From assembly GCA_040902535.1 (NCBI GenBank), contig JBBDXD010000019.1:70773-134772 (forward strand): a stretch of 64,000 nt of DNA. The letters are read 5' to 3'. The stretch comes from Dehalococcoidia bacterium (GTDB lineage Bacteria; Chloroflexota; Dehalococcoidia; DSTF01; JACRBR01). A program made the position numbers and the translations under genes. Positions within the stretch are counted from its first letter, which is position 1, and each line of letters begins with the position of its first letter. The notes beneath the pieces are model-generated. The model searched no databases. It saw only the letters and a program-made list of their open reading frames with translations, and was not told the DNA's origin. Shown piece after piece: positions 15,562-24,567 of this stretch.

Positions 15562-16329
15562 ATGAGCGAGCGAGCAGTCATCGAGCTGGTGAACGTCAGC
15601 CAGCAATTCGGCACGAAGGACAATCCGACGCACGCGCTGCGGTCGGTGTCGATGCAGGTGCCGGAGCGGCAGGTCGTGATCATCATGGGGCCATCAGGCG
15701 CTGGCAAGTCGACGCTGCTCGCCATCGCGGGCGCGCTGCGAAGGCCGACGTCGGGGGAAGTGCTCATTGATGGCGAGTCGCTTTCGTCACTGGGCGACAG
15801 CAAGTTGTCCGGCGTGCGATTGCACAAGGTGGGCTTCGTCTTCCAGGAGTTCAACCTGCTGGATGCGCTCACCGTCATGCAAAACCTGGAACTGGTGCTC
15901 GCGAGGGCCGGTGTGCCGCGCAAGCAAGCCCACGCGCGGGCGTCCGAGATCCTGTCGATCCTGGACATGACGCATCGCAAGGATGCTTATCCGAAGACGC
16001 TGAGCGGCGGCGAGCGGCAGCGCGTCGCGATTGCGCGAGCGCTGGTGAATAATCCGGTCGTGATCATGGCGGACGAGCCGACGGCGAGCCTCGATGGCAA
16101 GCGGGGCGCGGAGGTGATGTCGCTGTTGCAGATGATCGCGCACGACATGGGCACGGCGGTGGTGATCGTGAGCCACGACCACCGCACGCTGCAGTATGCG
16201 GACCGCATCGTCTGGCTCGAAGACGGGCACCTCGAAGACCGCGAGCCGGCGTCGATGGCGTCGATGGCAGCGAGCGACGCTCCCGGCCCAGTAGATCGCG
16301 CGCGCTGGCCGACTGGCAGCGCAAGCTAG
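15562..16329 (+). CDS. ABC transporter ATP-binding protein, LolD/MacB/DevA type
   Basis: 255 aa. Walker A GPSGAGKST, Q-loop FVFQEFNLLDALT, signature LSGGERQRVAIARAL, Walker B VIMADEPTASLD and the switch His in VIVSHDHR are all intact. It begins 2 bases after the permease stop. With the permease it forms a complete two-component exporter. The upstream patatin gene in the same operon suggests a lipid- or envelope-related task, which is inference from context. Confidence 0.9.
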   Translation: MSERAVIELVNVSQQFGTKDNPTHALRSVSMQVPERQVVIIMGPSGAGKSTLLAIAGALRRPTSGEVLIDGESLSSLGDSKLSGVRLHKVGFVFQEFNLLDALTVMQNLELVLARAGVPRKQAHARASEILSILDMTHRKDAYPKTLSGGERQRVAIARALVNNPVVIMADEPTASLDGKRGAEVMSLLQMIAHDMGTAVVIVSHDHRTLQYADRIVWLEDGHLEDREPASMASMAASDAPGPVDRARWPTGSAS

Positions 16330-16418
16330 CGGCCCGCCCATCGGGCTCATCACCGGCCTCCCGGCAAGATAGTTGTTGAAAAGCTGGCGGGCTGCGTTCG
16401 CGGCGACCTCGCCGGGAG

Positions 16419-16424
16419 TAAGAT
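16419..16424 (+). promoter_or_regulatory. -10 box TAAGAT of a leaderless promoter (start GTG 16431)
   Basis: TAAGAT is followed by exactly six bases and the GTG start, which puts the expected transcription start at or next to the first codon. No Shine-Dalgarno is present. Confidence 0.55.
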
Positions 16425-16430
16425 CGGCGC

Positions 16431-19400
16431 GTGGCGGCAGAGCTCTCATCACCTGCGAGCGCAGCGGCGCTTCGGCCGTACTTGCCCGAGACGCTCATCG
16501 AACAGTGGCACGGGGCCGAACGGCCCTCGCCGGTCTGGTACGAGTGGCTGGACGGCGCGCTGATGCACTGCGACATCACCGGTTTCACGTCGATGTCGGA
16601 GAGCCTCCAGTCGTTGGGGCGCGAGGGCGCCGAACTCATGGCAGGCGTGCTGAATCGTTTCTTCGAAACGATGCTCGGCGTCGCGGACCGTTGGCAAGGC
16701 GTGCAGATGAAGTTTGGCGGCGACGCCATGCTGCTCTACTTCGACGCCGCCGACGGGGCGGCGCGCGCCGCCGCCTGCGGGCTCGAGATGCAGCGAAACA
16801 TGCCGCAGTTTCGACGCGTCGAGGTGGCGGGGCAGGCCTACGTGCTGCGCATGCGCATCGGCATCCACGCCGGGCGTTTTTTCTCCGCGTCGACGGGGAA
16901 TGGTGACGGCGTGTTGCAGTACCTGCTGCTCGGGCACGACGTGAACGAGACAGCGGCGGTCGAAGCGGCGGCTCAACCGGGCGAGGTCGTCGCGACGGAA
17001 GCAGCAGCGAGCGCCATGGCATCGGCGGCGCGGACCATGCCAACGGACAGCGGCGTGTGGCGCGTGCAGTCGACAAACGTCGCGGCGCCGATGGCGCGGG
17101 ACAAACGGGTTCTTACGGGTGACAGCGTGCTGCGGCGCTACGTGCTGCCGGCCGTGGCGGACGCGCTCGAGGACGGTGTCGGCTTGCCGTCGGAGCAACG
17201 GCGCGTAACGTCGATGTTCGTGACACTGCTCGGAACGACGGAGTTGCTCGCGCGCTCGGGTGAAGATGAGACGCTGCGGCAGGTCAACGCGTACGCCAAC
17301 ATCCTTGCAACGGCGGTCACACGGCACGGCGGCGTGCTGCTCGGCAACGACGTCGCCGACCATGGCGACAAGTTCATCGTGCTGTTCGGCGCGCCGACGC
17401 TCACGGAGGAGCACGAAGCGAACGCGATACGGTGCGCGATCGAGCTGTCGGCGGCGCTTGCCGGATCCGGGCTCGATCTCCGGCAGCAGGGTGGTGTCCA
17501 TACGGGGCCGGTGTTCGCCGGAGAGATCGGCTCGCCGGCGCGTCGCGAGTACACCGTGATCGGCGATACCGTCAACCTTGCGGCACGGCTCATGGCGGCG
17601 GCCAGGCCGGGAGAGACGCTGGTCTCGGAGAGCACGGCGCAACGACTCGGCGGGGCGTTTACGTTGCGGCGTCGCAAGGCGATCCGCGTGAAGGGAAAGA
17701 GCGCGCCGGTCCGGTTGTTCGCGCTCGCCGGGACGTCGGGGGCGAGCACGGAGGCGCGCACGCCGCAGGGGCTGCCGTTCGTGGGACGCGCGGCGGAAGT
17801 CGACGCGCTGCTCGCAGCGGCCGAGCGCACGCGCGGAGGCGAGCCTGCGTGGTGCGCCATTTCCGGCACCGCGGGGATCGGCAAGACGCGGCTGGCCGCC
17901 GAGGCGGCGCAACGGCTCGCCGGCTGGAGCGTGTTGCACGCGACCGCCCGCAGCCACACCTCCGGCACGCCGTTCGGGGCGTGGCTCGCGCCGTTGCGGC
18001 GATTGGCCAGCGTCGAGGAGGGTGCCGAGCGCGAGCAGGCGGCTGCCGCGCTTCGAGCCGAGATCGCGCGGGCGGTGCCGGCGCAGGCGCAGTTCGCCGG
18101 CGTGCTCGCCGATCTGTTGGGGCTGCCCGTGGGCGCCGACGAACTTTTCACATCGCTCGACGCGAAAGCGCGACGCGACCGGCTGACGTCGCTCGTCGTA
18201 GCGGTGGTCGAGGCGAAGGCGCATGAGACGCCGCTGCTCTTGCTGTTCGAGGACGCGCAGTGGAGCGACGCGGCGTCCATCGAGCTGCTGGCGGAGGTCT
18301 TGCAGCGCGTGCGGGCGCCATTCGCGGTTTACGTGACGACGCGCGAGCCTGCGCTGCCGGAGCCGCTCGCCGCGCGTCCGCCCGAGCAGCACATACGGCT
18401 GGAGGGCCTTCGACCCGCCGAAGCGCGCGAGCTGATCGCGCCGCTCGTCAGCGACGATGCCTCCGCCGGCGCGATCGTCGCGCGCGCGCAGGGCAATCCG
18501 CTGTTCATGATCGAAATGGCCCAGGCGCCGGCGGGCTCGTCGATGCCGGAGACGGTACACGACGTGGTGCTGGCGCGTCTCGACGCGCTGCGACGTTCGG
18601 ACCGCGAAATGTTGCGATTGGCGTCGGTGGTGGGGCCGTCGTTCGCACTGGCTTCGGTGCTGGCACTGGAAACGTCGGTGACGGAAAGCTACGTTGCGGG
18701 CGCGTGCAACCGGCTGCTGGCCGCCGGCTTTTTGCAGCGCGATGACAGTCGCTACGCGTTCGCGCACACGCTCACGAGCGAGGTGGCATACGAGACGCTG
18801 CTGTACGCCGACCGGCGGCGTCTGCATCGGACGCTCGCGCAGCACATCGAGCAGCGGGAAGATGCTGGTGCGATGGCGGAGACGCTGCTGCACCATTTCG
18901 GTGCGGCGCGGGATTGGGGGCGGGTCGCGCGGTACGGCATGGTGTCCGGCGACCGCGCATCGGCCATCTTTGCCACGGAGGAGGCCGCGAACCACTACCA
19001 GGCGGCGCTGGAGGGTCTCGACGAGATCGGTCCGCAGGCCCGCATCGACCGGAGCATCGTGCTGGAGCGTCTTGGCGATGCGCTCGATTCGGCGGGACGC
19101 CACCGCGAGGCGGGTGATGCGTACTTCACCTCGCTGGGCGAGTGGCTGACGCGCGGCACCGCGCGGCGCGCCCGCTACGTACACGCGGACCTGCGGACGA
19201 AGGCACGTGAGGCGCTGATCTGCCGCAAGATCTCCGTCTCGTACGAGCGGCGCTCCGACTACGAGCAAGCGCTGTCGTGGATCGACCAGGCGCTGGAGCG
19301 GCTGCCATCGGGGCCGGCGAGCGTGGCCGCGGAGGTGATGGCATCGAAGAGCGTGACGCTCTTTCGTCGCGGTCAGTACGCCGAGGCGACGGACTGGGGC

Positions 19401-20336
19401 AAGCGCGCCGTGACGCTCGCGCGGCGGAGCCGCGACCGGCGCATCATGGCGTACGCGCACAACATGCTGGCGAACTCGTACATCGAGCAGGGAGCGTTGA
19501 AGGAGGCGGTGCGGCACCTGACGTCGAGCACGCGCCTGTATCACGAGCTGCGCGATCTGCGGGGGCAGTCGGCGGCCGGCAACAATCTCGCGTCGTGCTA
19601 TCAGCTTCTCGGGAACATGGACCAGGCGCTGTACTACTACCAGGACGCGCTGCACGCGGACGCGCGACTCGGCAACGTGACACACGCGGCGATCATCCAC
19701 AACAACATCGGCGAAGTGCTGTTGGCACTTGGCCGTGTGCAGGAGGCGGAGGAACATTTGCGCGACGTGCTGACGACGCACGCGGCGAACCCGGGGCTTG
19801 CGGCACTGGCAGGGTTGTCCGAGGTGAATCTCTCGCGCGGGGCGTTGATCCGCGGCGATGCCGGCGCGGCGGACCTTCACGTGATGCGCGGGATCAGGCT
19901 GCTGCGCCAGGTCGGGGCGGCGGGCATGCTCGACGAGGCAGAGTTGCAGCTCGTCGAGGTGCGGCTGGCGCAATCGCGGTGGCGGGATGCGCTCAAGCGC
20001 GGCACCGACGTCGTCGAACGGTCGCGCGCGTCGGGCGCGAAGCTGATGGAAGCGCGCGGCGAGCGGCTGATCGGCGTCGCGCAGCGAGGACTGGGCAACG
20101 CCGAAGCGGCCACGACGCACCTGCGGGAAAGCGCGGCGCTCGCGCGCAAGATCGGCGCGAGCATCGAGGAGGCGAGCGCGCTCGTGGAGCTTGCCTCGCT
20201 GTTCGTCGATACGGGGCGCGTCAAGCAGACGGGGCGGATCATCGATCGCGCTGAGCGCATCGCAAGGCGGATCGGCGATGCGCGCCAGATCGAAAGGCTG
20301 CGGAACTTGCGCGAGCGGGCCGCCGCGCCGAAGTAA
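16431..20336 (+). CDS. Soluble-adenylyl-cyclase-like protein: two class III cyclase domains, AAA/STAND ATPase, TPR array
   Basis: 1301 aa. Domain 1 (about 40-230) has the metal Asp (HCDITGFTSMSE, D48) and KFGGDAMLLYF but a degenerate VN-x-R region (GHDVNETAAVEAA). Domain 2 (about 255-440) has lost the first metal Asp (MFVTLLGTTE) but keeps YTVIGDTVNLAARLM. Together they can form one active site at the interface, as in mammalian soluble adenylyl cyclase. Then follow a P-loop ATPase (SGTAGIGKTR near 480, LLLLFEDAQWSD) and a helical repeat region from about 870 to the end with TPR-like units. No membrane segment. It is likely a cytosolic sensor producing cAMP. A large antisense ORF here is a codon-bias artefact. 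Confidence 0.9.
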   Translation: MAAELSSPASAAALRPYLPETLIEQWHGAERPSPVWYEWLDGALMHCDITGFTSMSESLQSLGREGAELMAGVLNRFFETMLGVADRWQGVQMKFGGDAMLLYFDAADGAARAAACGLEMQRNMPQFRRVEVAGQAYVLRMRIGIHAGRFFSASTGNGDGVLQYLLLGHDVNETAAVEAAAQPGEVVATEAAASAMASAARTMPTDSGVWRVQSTNVAAPMARDKRVLTGDSVLRRYVLPAVADALEDGVGLPSEQRRVTSMFVTLLGTTELLARSGEDETLRQVNAYANILATAVTRHGGVLLGNDVADHGDKFIVLFGAPTLTEEHEANAIRCAIELSAALAGSGLDLRQQGGVHTGPVFAGEIGSPARREYTVIGDTVNLAARLMAAARPGETLVSESTAQRLGGAFTLRRRKAIRVKGKSAPVRLFALAGTSGASTEARTPQGLPFVGRAAEVDALLAAAERTRGGEPAWCAISGTAGIGKTRLAAEAAQRLAGWSVLHATARSHTSGTPFGAWLAPLRRLASVEEGAEREQAAAALRAEIARAVPAQAQFAGVLADLLGLPVGADELFTSLDAKARRDRLTSLVVAVVEAKAHETPLLLLFEDAQWSDAASIELLAEVLQRVRAPFAVYVTTREPALPEPLAARPPEQHIRLEGLRPAEARELIAPLVSDDASAGAIVARAQGNPLFMIEMAQAPAGSSMPETVHDVVLARLDALRRSDREMLRLASVVGPSFALASVLALETSVTESYVAGACNRLLAAGFLQRDDSRYAFAHTLTSEVAYETLLYADRRRLHRTLAQHIEQREDAGAMAETLLHHFGAARDWGRVARYGMVSGDRASAIFATEEAANHYQAALEGLDEIGPQARIDRSIVLERLGDALDSAGRHREAGDAYFTSLGEWLTRGTARRARYVHADLRTKAREALICRKISVSYERRSDYEQALSWIDQALERLPSGPASVAAEVMASKSVTLFRRGQYAEATDWGKRAVTLARRSRDRRIMAYAHNMLANSYIEQGALKEAVRHLTSSTRLYHELRDLRGQSAAGNNLASCYQLLGNMDQALYYYQDALHADARLGNVTHAAIIHNNIGEVLLALGRVQEAEEHLRDVLTTHAANPGLAALAGLSEVNLSRGALIRGDAGAADLHVMRGIRLLRQVGAAGMLDEAELQLVEVRLAQSRWRDALKRGTDVVERSRASGAKLMEARGERLIGVAQRGLGNAEAATTHLRESAALARKIGASIEEASALVELASLFVDTGRVKQTGRIIDRAERIARRIGDARQIERLRNLRERAAAPK

Positions 20337-20339
20337 GCG

Positions 20340-21209
20340 CTACGGAAGCGCCGTCGCGAAGTCTTTCAGCGTCTGCGCCAATTGCCGCGGCATCTCGTGG
20401 GGGATGTCGTGGCCGCACGGCCACCACACGCACTGCACGTTCGGGAATCGCTCCGCGATCGGTACGGTGGCGTCGCGGCTGAACCCCCACGGACCCAGCC
20501 GCGGATCGCGGTCACCTGGACTGTGCTCCCCGCCGATGAGCAATACCGGACACTGGATGCTTGCGTACAAGTCGGTCTTCAGCACGACGCCTTCTCGGTC
20601 GATCGTACGCTGGATCGCGACCAGTTCGGGGACGGAACGCCGCCACCGGTACAGCCCGTCATCACACTCGACGAACTGACGGCCCGCGACGGCCACCGCT
20701 GAATCGCCGTATAGCCTCTGGACCTCCCTAAGCACGTGTGCCAACTCATCTGCCGTACCAACGAAGCGGAGGAAGGGGTCCTCCGCGTACGACTCTTCGA
20801 TCGACCGCCACACGTCGTCTCCTAGCTCGGTCGAGACGTCTGTGATCCAGCCATCGATCCCGACGACGCCGCCGCACGTGTGCCGGGACGCGTAGCAGAC
20901 CGCGAGCTGTCCACCCCACGAGTGCCCGACGACGAGCGGCGCGACGAGGTCGCAGTGTTCGACGACGGCGTGAATGTCGGACGCGAGCGCCTCGTACGAG
21001 TAGTCGTCTGCATCGCTCGACGCGCCGTTGCCGCGCATGTCGAGCGCGATGGCGTGTATGTCGGCGTCCATCAACGGGATGAAGTGGTCCCAGGTCGCCA
21101 AATTCTGACCCGGGCCGCCGTGGATGAATACGGCGTCGCGACCCCTGCCGCCATAATCCCGAGCGGCGATACGCACGCCTGCATGATCGACGGTGAAATC
21201 TCGCCACAT
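20340..21209 (-). CDS. Alpha/beta hydrolase (proline iminopeptidase/epoxide hydrolase-like)
   Basis: 289 aa. Oxyanion segment FIHGGPGQNLATWDHF, nucleophile elbow GHSWGGQLA and a late His in WWPCGHDIPHE give a full Ser-Asp-His arrangement; the acid is probably in LLIGGEHSPGDRDP. HGGPG is typical of proline iminopeptidases and related C-C hydrolases, so the substrate cannot be fixed. The ATG follows a perfect TATAAT by six bases, without a ribosome site (leaderless). Confidence 0.85.
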   Translation of the reverse strand: MWRDFTVDHAGVRIAARDYGGRGRDAVFIHGGPGQNLATWDHFIPLMDADIHAIALDMRGNGASSDADDYSYEALASDIHAVVEHCDLVAPLVVGHSWGGQLAVCYASRHTCGGVVGIDGWITDVSTELGDDVWRSIEESYAEDPFLRFVGTADELAHVLREVQRLYGDSAVAVAGRQFVECDDGLYRWRRSVPELVAIQRTIDREGVVLKTDLYASIQCPVLLIGGEHSPGDRDPRLGPWGFSRDATVPIAERFPNVQCVWWPCGHDIPHEMPRQLAQTLKDFATALP

Positions 21210-21215
21210 CCGACG

Positions 21216-21221
21216 ATTATA
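21216..21221 (-). promoter_or_regulatory. -10 box TATAAT of a leaderless promoter (ATG 21209)
   Basis: A consensus TATAAT on the minus strand, six bases before ATG 21209. It is the clearest member of the repeated box-N6-start arrangement in this window. Confidence 0.65.
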
Positions 21222-21256
21222 GGCGGGGCCCGCGCCGCCGCGCGAAGTGATCGCTG

Positions 21257-22510
21257 CTAGGAGACCGGCGCCTCTGTAAACTCGATCGCGATCACGGTCG
21301 CGTGCTCATCGATCGCATCCTGCGGCACCGCGATGGTGAGCTCTCCGAGCGGATCGCGGTTGAGCAGCGTGTCGACGATCGAGGCGCGGCCGGAGAACGC
21401 GACCTTGGCGCCGTTCGAGAGGGCGCGGACCGAGCGCACGCGGTTGATGCGCACGCCGCGCACCGTCACGTCATCGTAGGGGCGCATGAGCAGATGCGCG
21501 TAGGTCACGTTGTCGCGCCGTGTCGACGGCCCGTACCACTGCCAGGGCTCCAGCCCGGGCGCCGTGCCGGTGATGCTCTCGCCATTGCGTCGCAGCCACG
21601 CTTCGATGACGTCGAGACGCTCGACCAGCTCCGGCATCAGACGCCCGTCGCCCATCGGGCTGACGTTGAGCAACAAGTTGCCGCCCTTTCCCGCCACCTC
21701 ACACAGCGTGTGGATCAGCCGTCGCGCGGACTTGAACTCCGTATCCGACGGGTTGTAGCCCCAGCTCTCGTTGATCGTGAGGCACGTCTCCCAGGCGCGG
21801 TCGAGCGGCTGCGGCGGCACGAACTGCTCGGGCGTCGTGAAGTCTCCGACGCCGGGCAGGCGGTCGTTGATCAGGATCTCCGGCTGCAGTTCGCGGATCA
21901 TCGTTTCAAGCTCTATCGAACGCCACTGCGGGATGGAGCGCTCCCAGCCGCCGTCGAACCAGATGACGTCGATGCGGCCGTAGTCCGTCAGCAGTTCACG
22001 GACCTGCGCGAACATGAACTCCGTGTAGCGCGCCCACTGTTCGGCGGAGGGCTGGCGCCATTTCGCGAACACGTAGGGCTTGTCCGTCTCCTCGAACGCC
22101 GGGTAGTCGGGATGGTGCCAGTCGATCAGCGAGAAGTAGACGCCGATGCGAATGCCTTCGGCGCGCATGGCATCGCAAAACATGCGGAAGATGTCTTTGC
22201 CGCACGGCGAGTGCATGACCGAGAAGTCCGACGCCTTCGTGTCATACATCGCGTAGCCGTCATGGTGCTTGGCGGTGAAGACGGCGTACTGCATGCCGAG
22301 CCGCTTCGCGCGGCGCGCCCAGTCCGCGGGATCGTACGCACGCGGGTCGAACGTCGCCGCGGACGAGTGATACTGCTCGACCGAGACTTCCGTGCAATTC
22401 GGCAGCGCGGCGTGACCGCCGGCGAGCGGCCATGACAGTTCGATGCCCTGTTGGCTGCTGTGGCCCCAGTGCACGAACATGCCGAAGCGCGCGCTATCGA
22501 ACCAGGACAT
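21257..22510 (-). CDS. Alpha-L-fucosidase, glycoside hydrolase family 29
   Basis: 417 aa. FGMFVHWGHSS at the N-terminus, FTAKHHDGYAMYDTKASDFS and the nucleophile Asp in VIWFDGGWE are GH29 hallmarks. The C-terminal part is a short beta domain. No signal peptide is seen, so it acts in the cytoplasm or on imported oligosaccharides. AAGGAGATCGC precedes the ATG. No transporter or other glycosidase is adjacent. Confidence 0.9.
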   Translation of the reverse strand: MSWFDSARFGMFVHWGHSSQQGIELSWPLAGGHAALPNCTEVSVEQYHSSAATFDPRAYDPADWARRAKRLGMQYAVFTAKHHDGYAMYDTKASDFSVMHSPCGKDIFRMFCDAMRAEGIRIGVYFSLIDWHHPDYPAFEETDKPYVFAKWRQPSAEQWARYTEFMFAQVRELLTDYGRIDVIWFDGGWERSIPQWRSIELETMIRELQPEILINDRLPGVGDFTTPEQFVPPQPLDRAWETCLTINESWGYNPSDTEFKSARRLIHTLCEVAGKGGNLLLNVSPMGDGRLMPELVERLDVIEAWLRRNGESITGTAPGLEPWQWYGPSTRRDNVTYAHLLMRPYDDVTVRGVRINRVRSVRALSNGAKVAFSGRASIVDTLLNRDPLGELTIAVPQDAIDEHATVIAIEFTEAPVS

Positions 22511-22636
22511 GCGATCTCCTTCACGCGAGTCGCCGCATGGTGGCGGATCGCGTGACTAGGATCGAGAGCGAACGCGATGAACCTGTTAGGAAGGCCAGCC
22601 GAATCGCGCGGCGGCGCGCCCGTGGAAGCGATAAGC

Positions 22637-22642
22637 GATAAT
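22637..22642 (+). promoter_or_regulatory. -10 box GATAAT upstream of the DUF1232 gene
   Basis: GATAAT lies eight bases before ATG 22651, giving a leaderless or nearly leaderless message. No ribosome site is seen. Confidence 0.45.
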
Positions 22643-22650
22643 CTCGAACT

Positions 22651-23097
22651 ATGGACCTGGCGTGGTGGGAGACCGCCCTGATCGTCGTGCTGGGCACGAT
22701 CGCGGCGCTGCTGCTGGCGGCGCTCATCGTGTGGTGGCTGGCGTCGAAGCGCACGAAGGCGATCGCCGGGCGCGTGAAGGAGTTGCCGTGGCGACACAAG
22801 CTGATGCTTGCGCGGCGGTTGCTCCAGGACGAGCGCATCCCGCTGCTGGTGCGGGCGCTGCTGCCGGCGATCGTCGTGTACCTGGCGTTGCCGATCGACC
22901 TCGTGCCGGACTTCATCCCGGTGATCGGGCAGATTGATGACGTGCTGGTGCTCGTCGTGGGCATGGCGCTCCTGGTGCGCATGACGCCCGCGCGCGTGCT
23001 GGACGAGCATCTCGCGGAGGTCGAGCGCGAAGCGATCGACGCGACGGCCGTCGAGGCGGAGCGCCCGGCGCGGCCTACACTCCCGCCCGGTTCATAA
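22651..23097 (+). CDS. DUF1232 (YkvA-like) membrane protein
   Basis: 148 aa. N-terminal membrane helix (ALIVVLGTIAALLLAALIVWW), then the DUF1232 core LVRALLPAIVVYLALPIDLVPDFIPVIGQIDDV, whose PIDL-PDFIP motif is diagnostic. The C-terminus is polar and acidic. Function of the family is unknown. The 3' end overlaps the convergent DinB-like gene by 23 bases. Confidence 0.88.
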   Translation: MDLAWWETALIVVLGTIAALLLAALIVWWLASKRTKAIAGRVKELPWRHKLMLARRLLQDERIPLLVRALLPAIVVYLALPIDLVPDFIPVIGQIDDVLVLVVGMALLVRMTPARVLDEHLAEVEREAIDATAVEAERPARPTLPPGS

Positions 23098-23665
23098 TCG
23101 CCTGGTAGCCGGCGACGAACGGGTTGTCGAGCCATTTGCGCAACTCGACGTCGTTCACCCGCTCGGGTAGCGCTCTGAGCATGTCGGCGACGTGGATCGG
23201 ATCGTGCTGGGCCCATCCGACGAGAAACGTCTTCAGCGGCAGGTCGCCGGGGCGCCGCTTGGCGTCGCCGGCGAAGTGCATCGGCCTTTCGACCTGCTCG
23301 TCGGTGAGCGCGCGCAGGCCATCGATGAGTTCGCGGCGGTTTTGTTCGGCCTCTTCGAAGACGCGCGACGTTGGCCATGCGCGGCGCTCCGCAACGTGCT
23401 CATCGTTGAACGCGTCGACGTCGAACGCGCTGCCATCGGCGTTGCGCGTGGCGTCGAGCGACTCGCCGTCGGCAGCCAGCGCGCGGAGCCAGCCGATGAT
23501 CGCGCGATCGAGCGTATCGAGATGCGACGCGAAGTCCCGCACGATCCAGGTGCTGTTTGGCACCGGCCGGTTCAGTTCGTCTTCGCTGAGCGAATAGCAG
23601 AAGGCCTCGAAGCGGCGGCGGTTCTCGACGATCGCCGTCACGATCGCGTCCATCGTTTCACTCAC
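23075..23665 (-). CDS. DinB-like / maleylpyruvate isomerase N-terminal domain protein
   Basis: 196 aa four-helix bundle protein. Likely metal-binding His residues appear in DFASHLDTLDRA and in VGWAQHDPIHVADML, with an acidic EQ-RRE helix between, as in the DinB/MDMPI superfamily of thiol-dependent enzymes. GTG 23665 overlaps the stop of the MOSC gene (GTGA), so the two are translationally coupled. The members' substrates are mostly unknown. Confidence 0.75.
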   Translation of the reverse strand: MSETMDAIVTAIVENRRRFEAFCYSLSEDELNRPVPNSTWIVRDFASHLDTLDRAIIGWLRALAADGESLDATRNADGSAFDVDAFNDEHVAERRAWPTSRVFEEAEQNRRELIDGLRALTDEQVERPMHFAGDAKRRPGDLPLKTFLVGWAQHDPIHVADMLRALPERVNDVELRKWLDNPFVAGYQAIMNRAGV

Positions 23666-24450
23666 GAGGCAGCCTCCTCGACACCCGGCGAAGGCACGAC
23701 GTCATCGCCGACGGCGATCGCGCCGGGCGTGACGACGTCGCAGTAGACGCCGAAGTTCACTTCCTTTGGTTGATCCGTGCGATACGAGGCGATCATCTTC
23801 AGCGTGTCGATGTCGGTCTCGCCGGTGTCGGGATCGTGCGTGGTGATGACGCAACGGGAGTCCCGCATCAGCACGCCGACCGTAGCACCGCCGATGCGCA
23901 CGTTGCGGCCGATCCATGAGTCCTCCTCGTGCGCGAGGGAGGCGCCGGAGACGTACACGTTCTGCCGGAACCGACGCTCGTCGAGCGCAGCGAACGCAGC
24001 GATGGAGCGCAGGTGCGCGACGGACGCGGCGGTACACATCGACAGCGGGTGGGCGTCGAACGCATGGCTGTGTTCGTCGACCTTCGCGAGGCGGAGGGGC
24101 TGGCCGGCGAACACGGAGAGTTTGTCATCGAACGGCCCGGCGACGGCTTTCGCCTTGATCGGAGAGCCGTAAAAGCTGCCTTCAAGCGTGCCGCCGGTCA
24201 CCACGTTGCTTTCGACGGCGCCGTCGGGGAACTCCAGTCTCAGGCGGTCGGCCGTGATGTCGTATGCGGCGACGATGCGCGTCATCGGCGCGCATTCGCG
24301 TTGCGTGAGCACGCGACCGCGCGCGTAGACGATGATGAACGCGCGGTCGCCGGCGATCCCGCGCGGGGTGACTTCGGCCCGTTCGAGGCGGCTCAGTCCG
24401 AGCGATTTCACCGGCGCGACGTAGATGGCTTCGACCTTCATGCCGATCAT
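23662..24450 (-). CDS. MOSC domain protein with N-terminal beta-barrel domain
   Basis: About 262 aa. The N-terminus VEAIYVAPVKSLGL is the MOSC_N barrel, and GIAGDRAFIIV follows. The MOSC part contains FRQNVYVSG, the DSWIGRNVRIGGATVGVL segment and a conserved Cys in MRDSRCVITTHDPDTG. MOSC proteins bind molybdenum cofactor or transfer sulfur (mARC-type N-hydroxylated substrate reductases are relatives). ATG 24450 is used; ATG 24441 is an alternative. It precedes the DinB-like gene in an overlapping operon. Confidence 0.85.
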   Translation of the reverse strand: MIGMKVEAIYVAPVKSLGLSRLERAEVTPRGIAGDRAFIIVYARGRVLTQRECAPMTRIVAAYDITADRLRLEFPDGAVESNVVTGGTLEGSFYGSPIKAKAVAGPFDDKLSVFAGQPLRLAKVDEHSHAFDAHPLSMCTAASVAHLRSIAAFAALDERRFRQNVYVSGASLAHEEDSWIGRNVRIGGATVGVLMRDSRCVITTHDPDTGETDIDTLKMIASYRTDQPKEVNFGVYCDVVTPGAIAVGDDVVPSPGVEEAAS

Positions 24451-24567
24451 TGTGTCGCGCGCGCGGCGATATGTCGATGCCTTCAGAGGCGCGGCGGTCG
24501 GCGTAAGGCTTCTTGCGGCTGATGCCTCATCGTGTGAGACTCGGCGAGCAAGTGAAGGAGGCCTCAC

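Noticed and set aside
16449-20120. 1223-codon ORF on the minus strand
   Set aside because: It is the mirror of the real cyclase-AAA-TPR gene; Arg/His/Gln-rich composition and no domain show it is an artefact of GC-rich codons.
22637-22650. GATAAT-N8-ATG counted as a full member of the leaderless set
   Set aside because: Its spacing is eight, not six, so it is listed but not treated as proof of the pattern.
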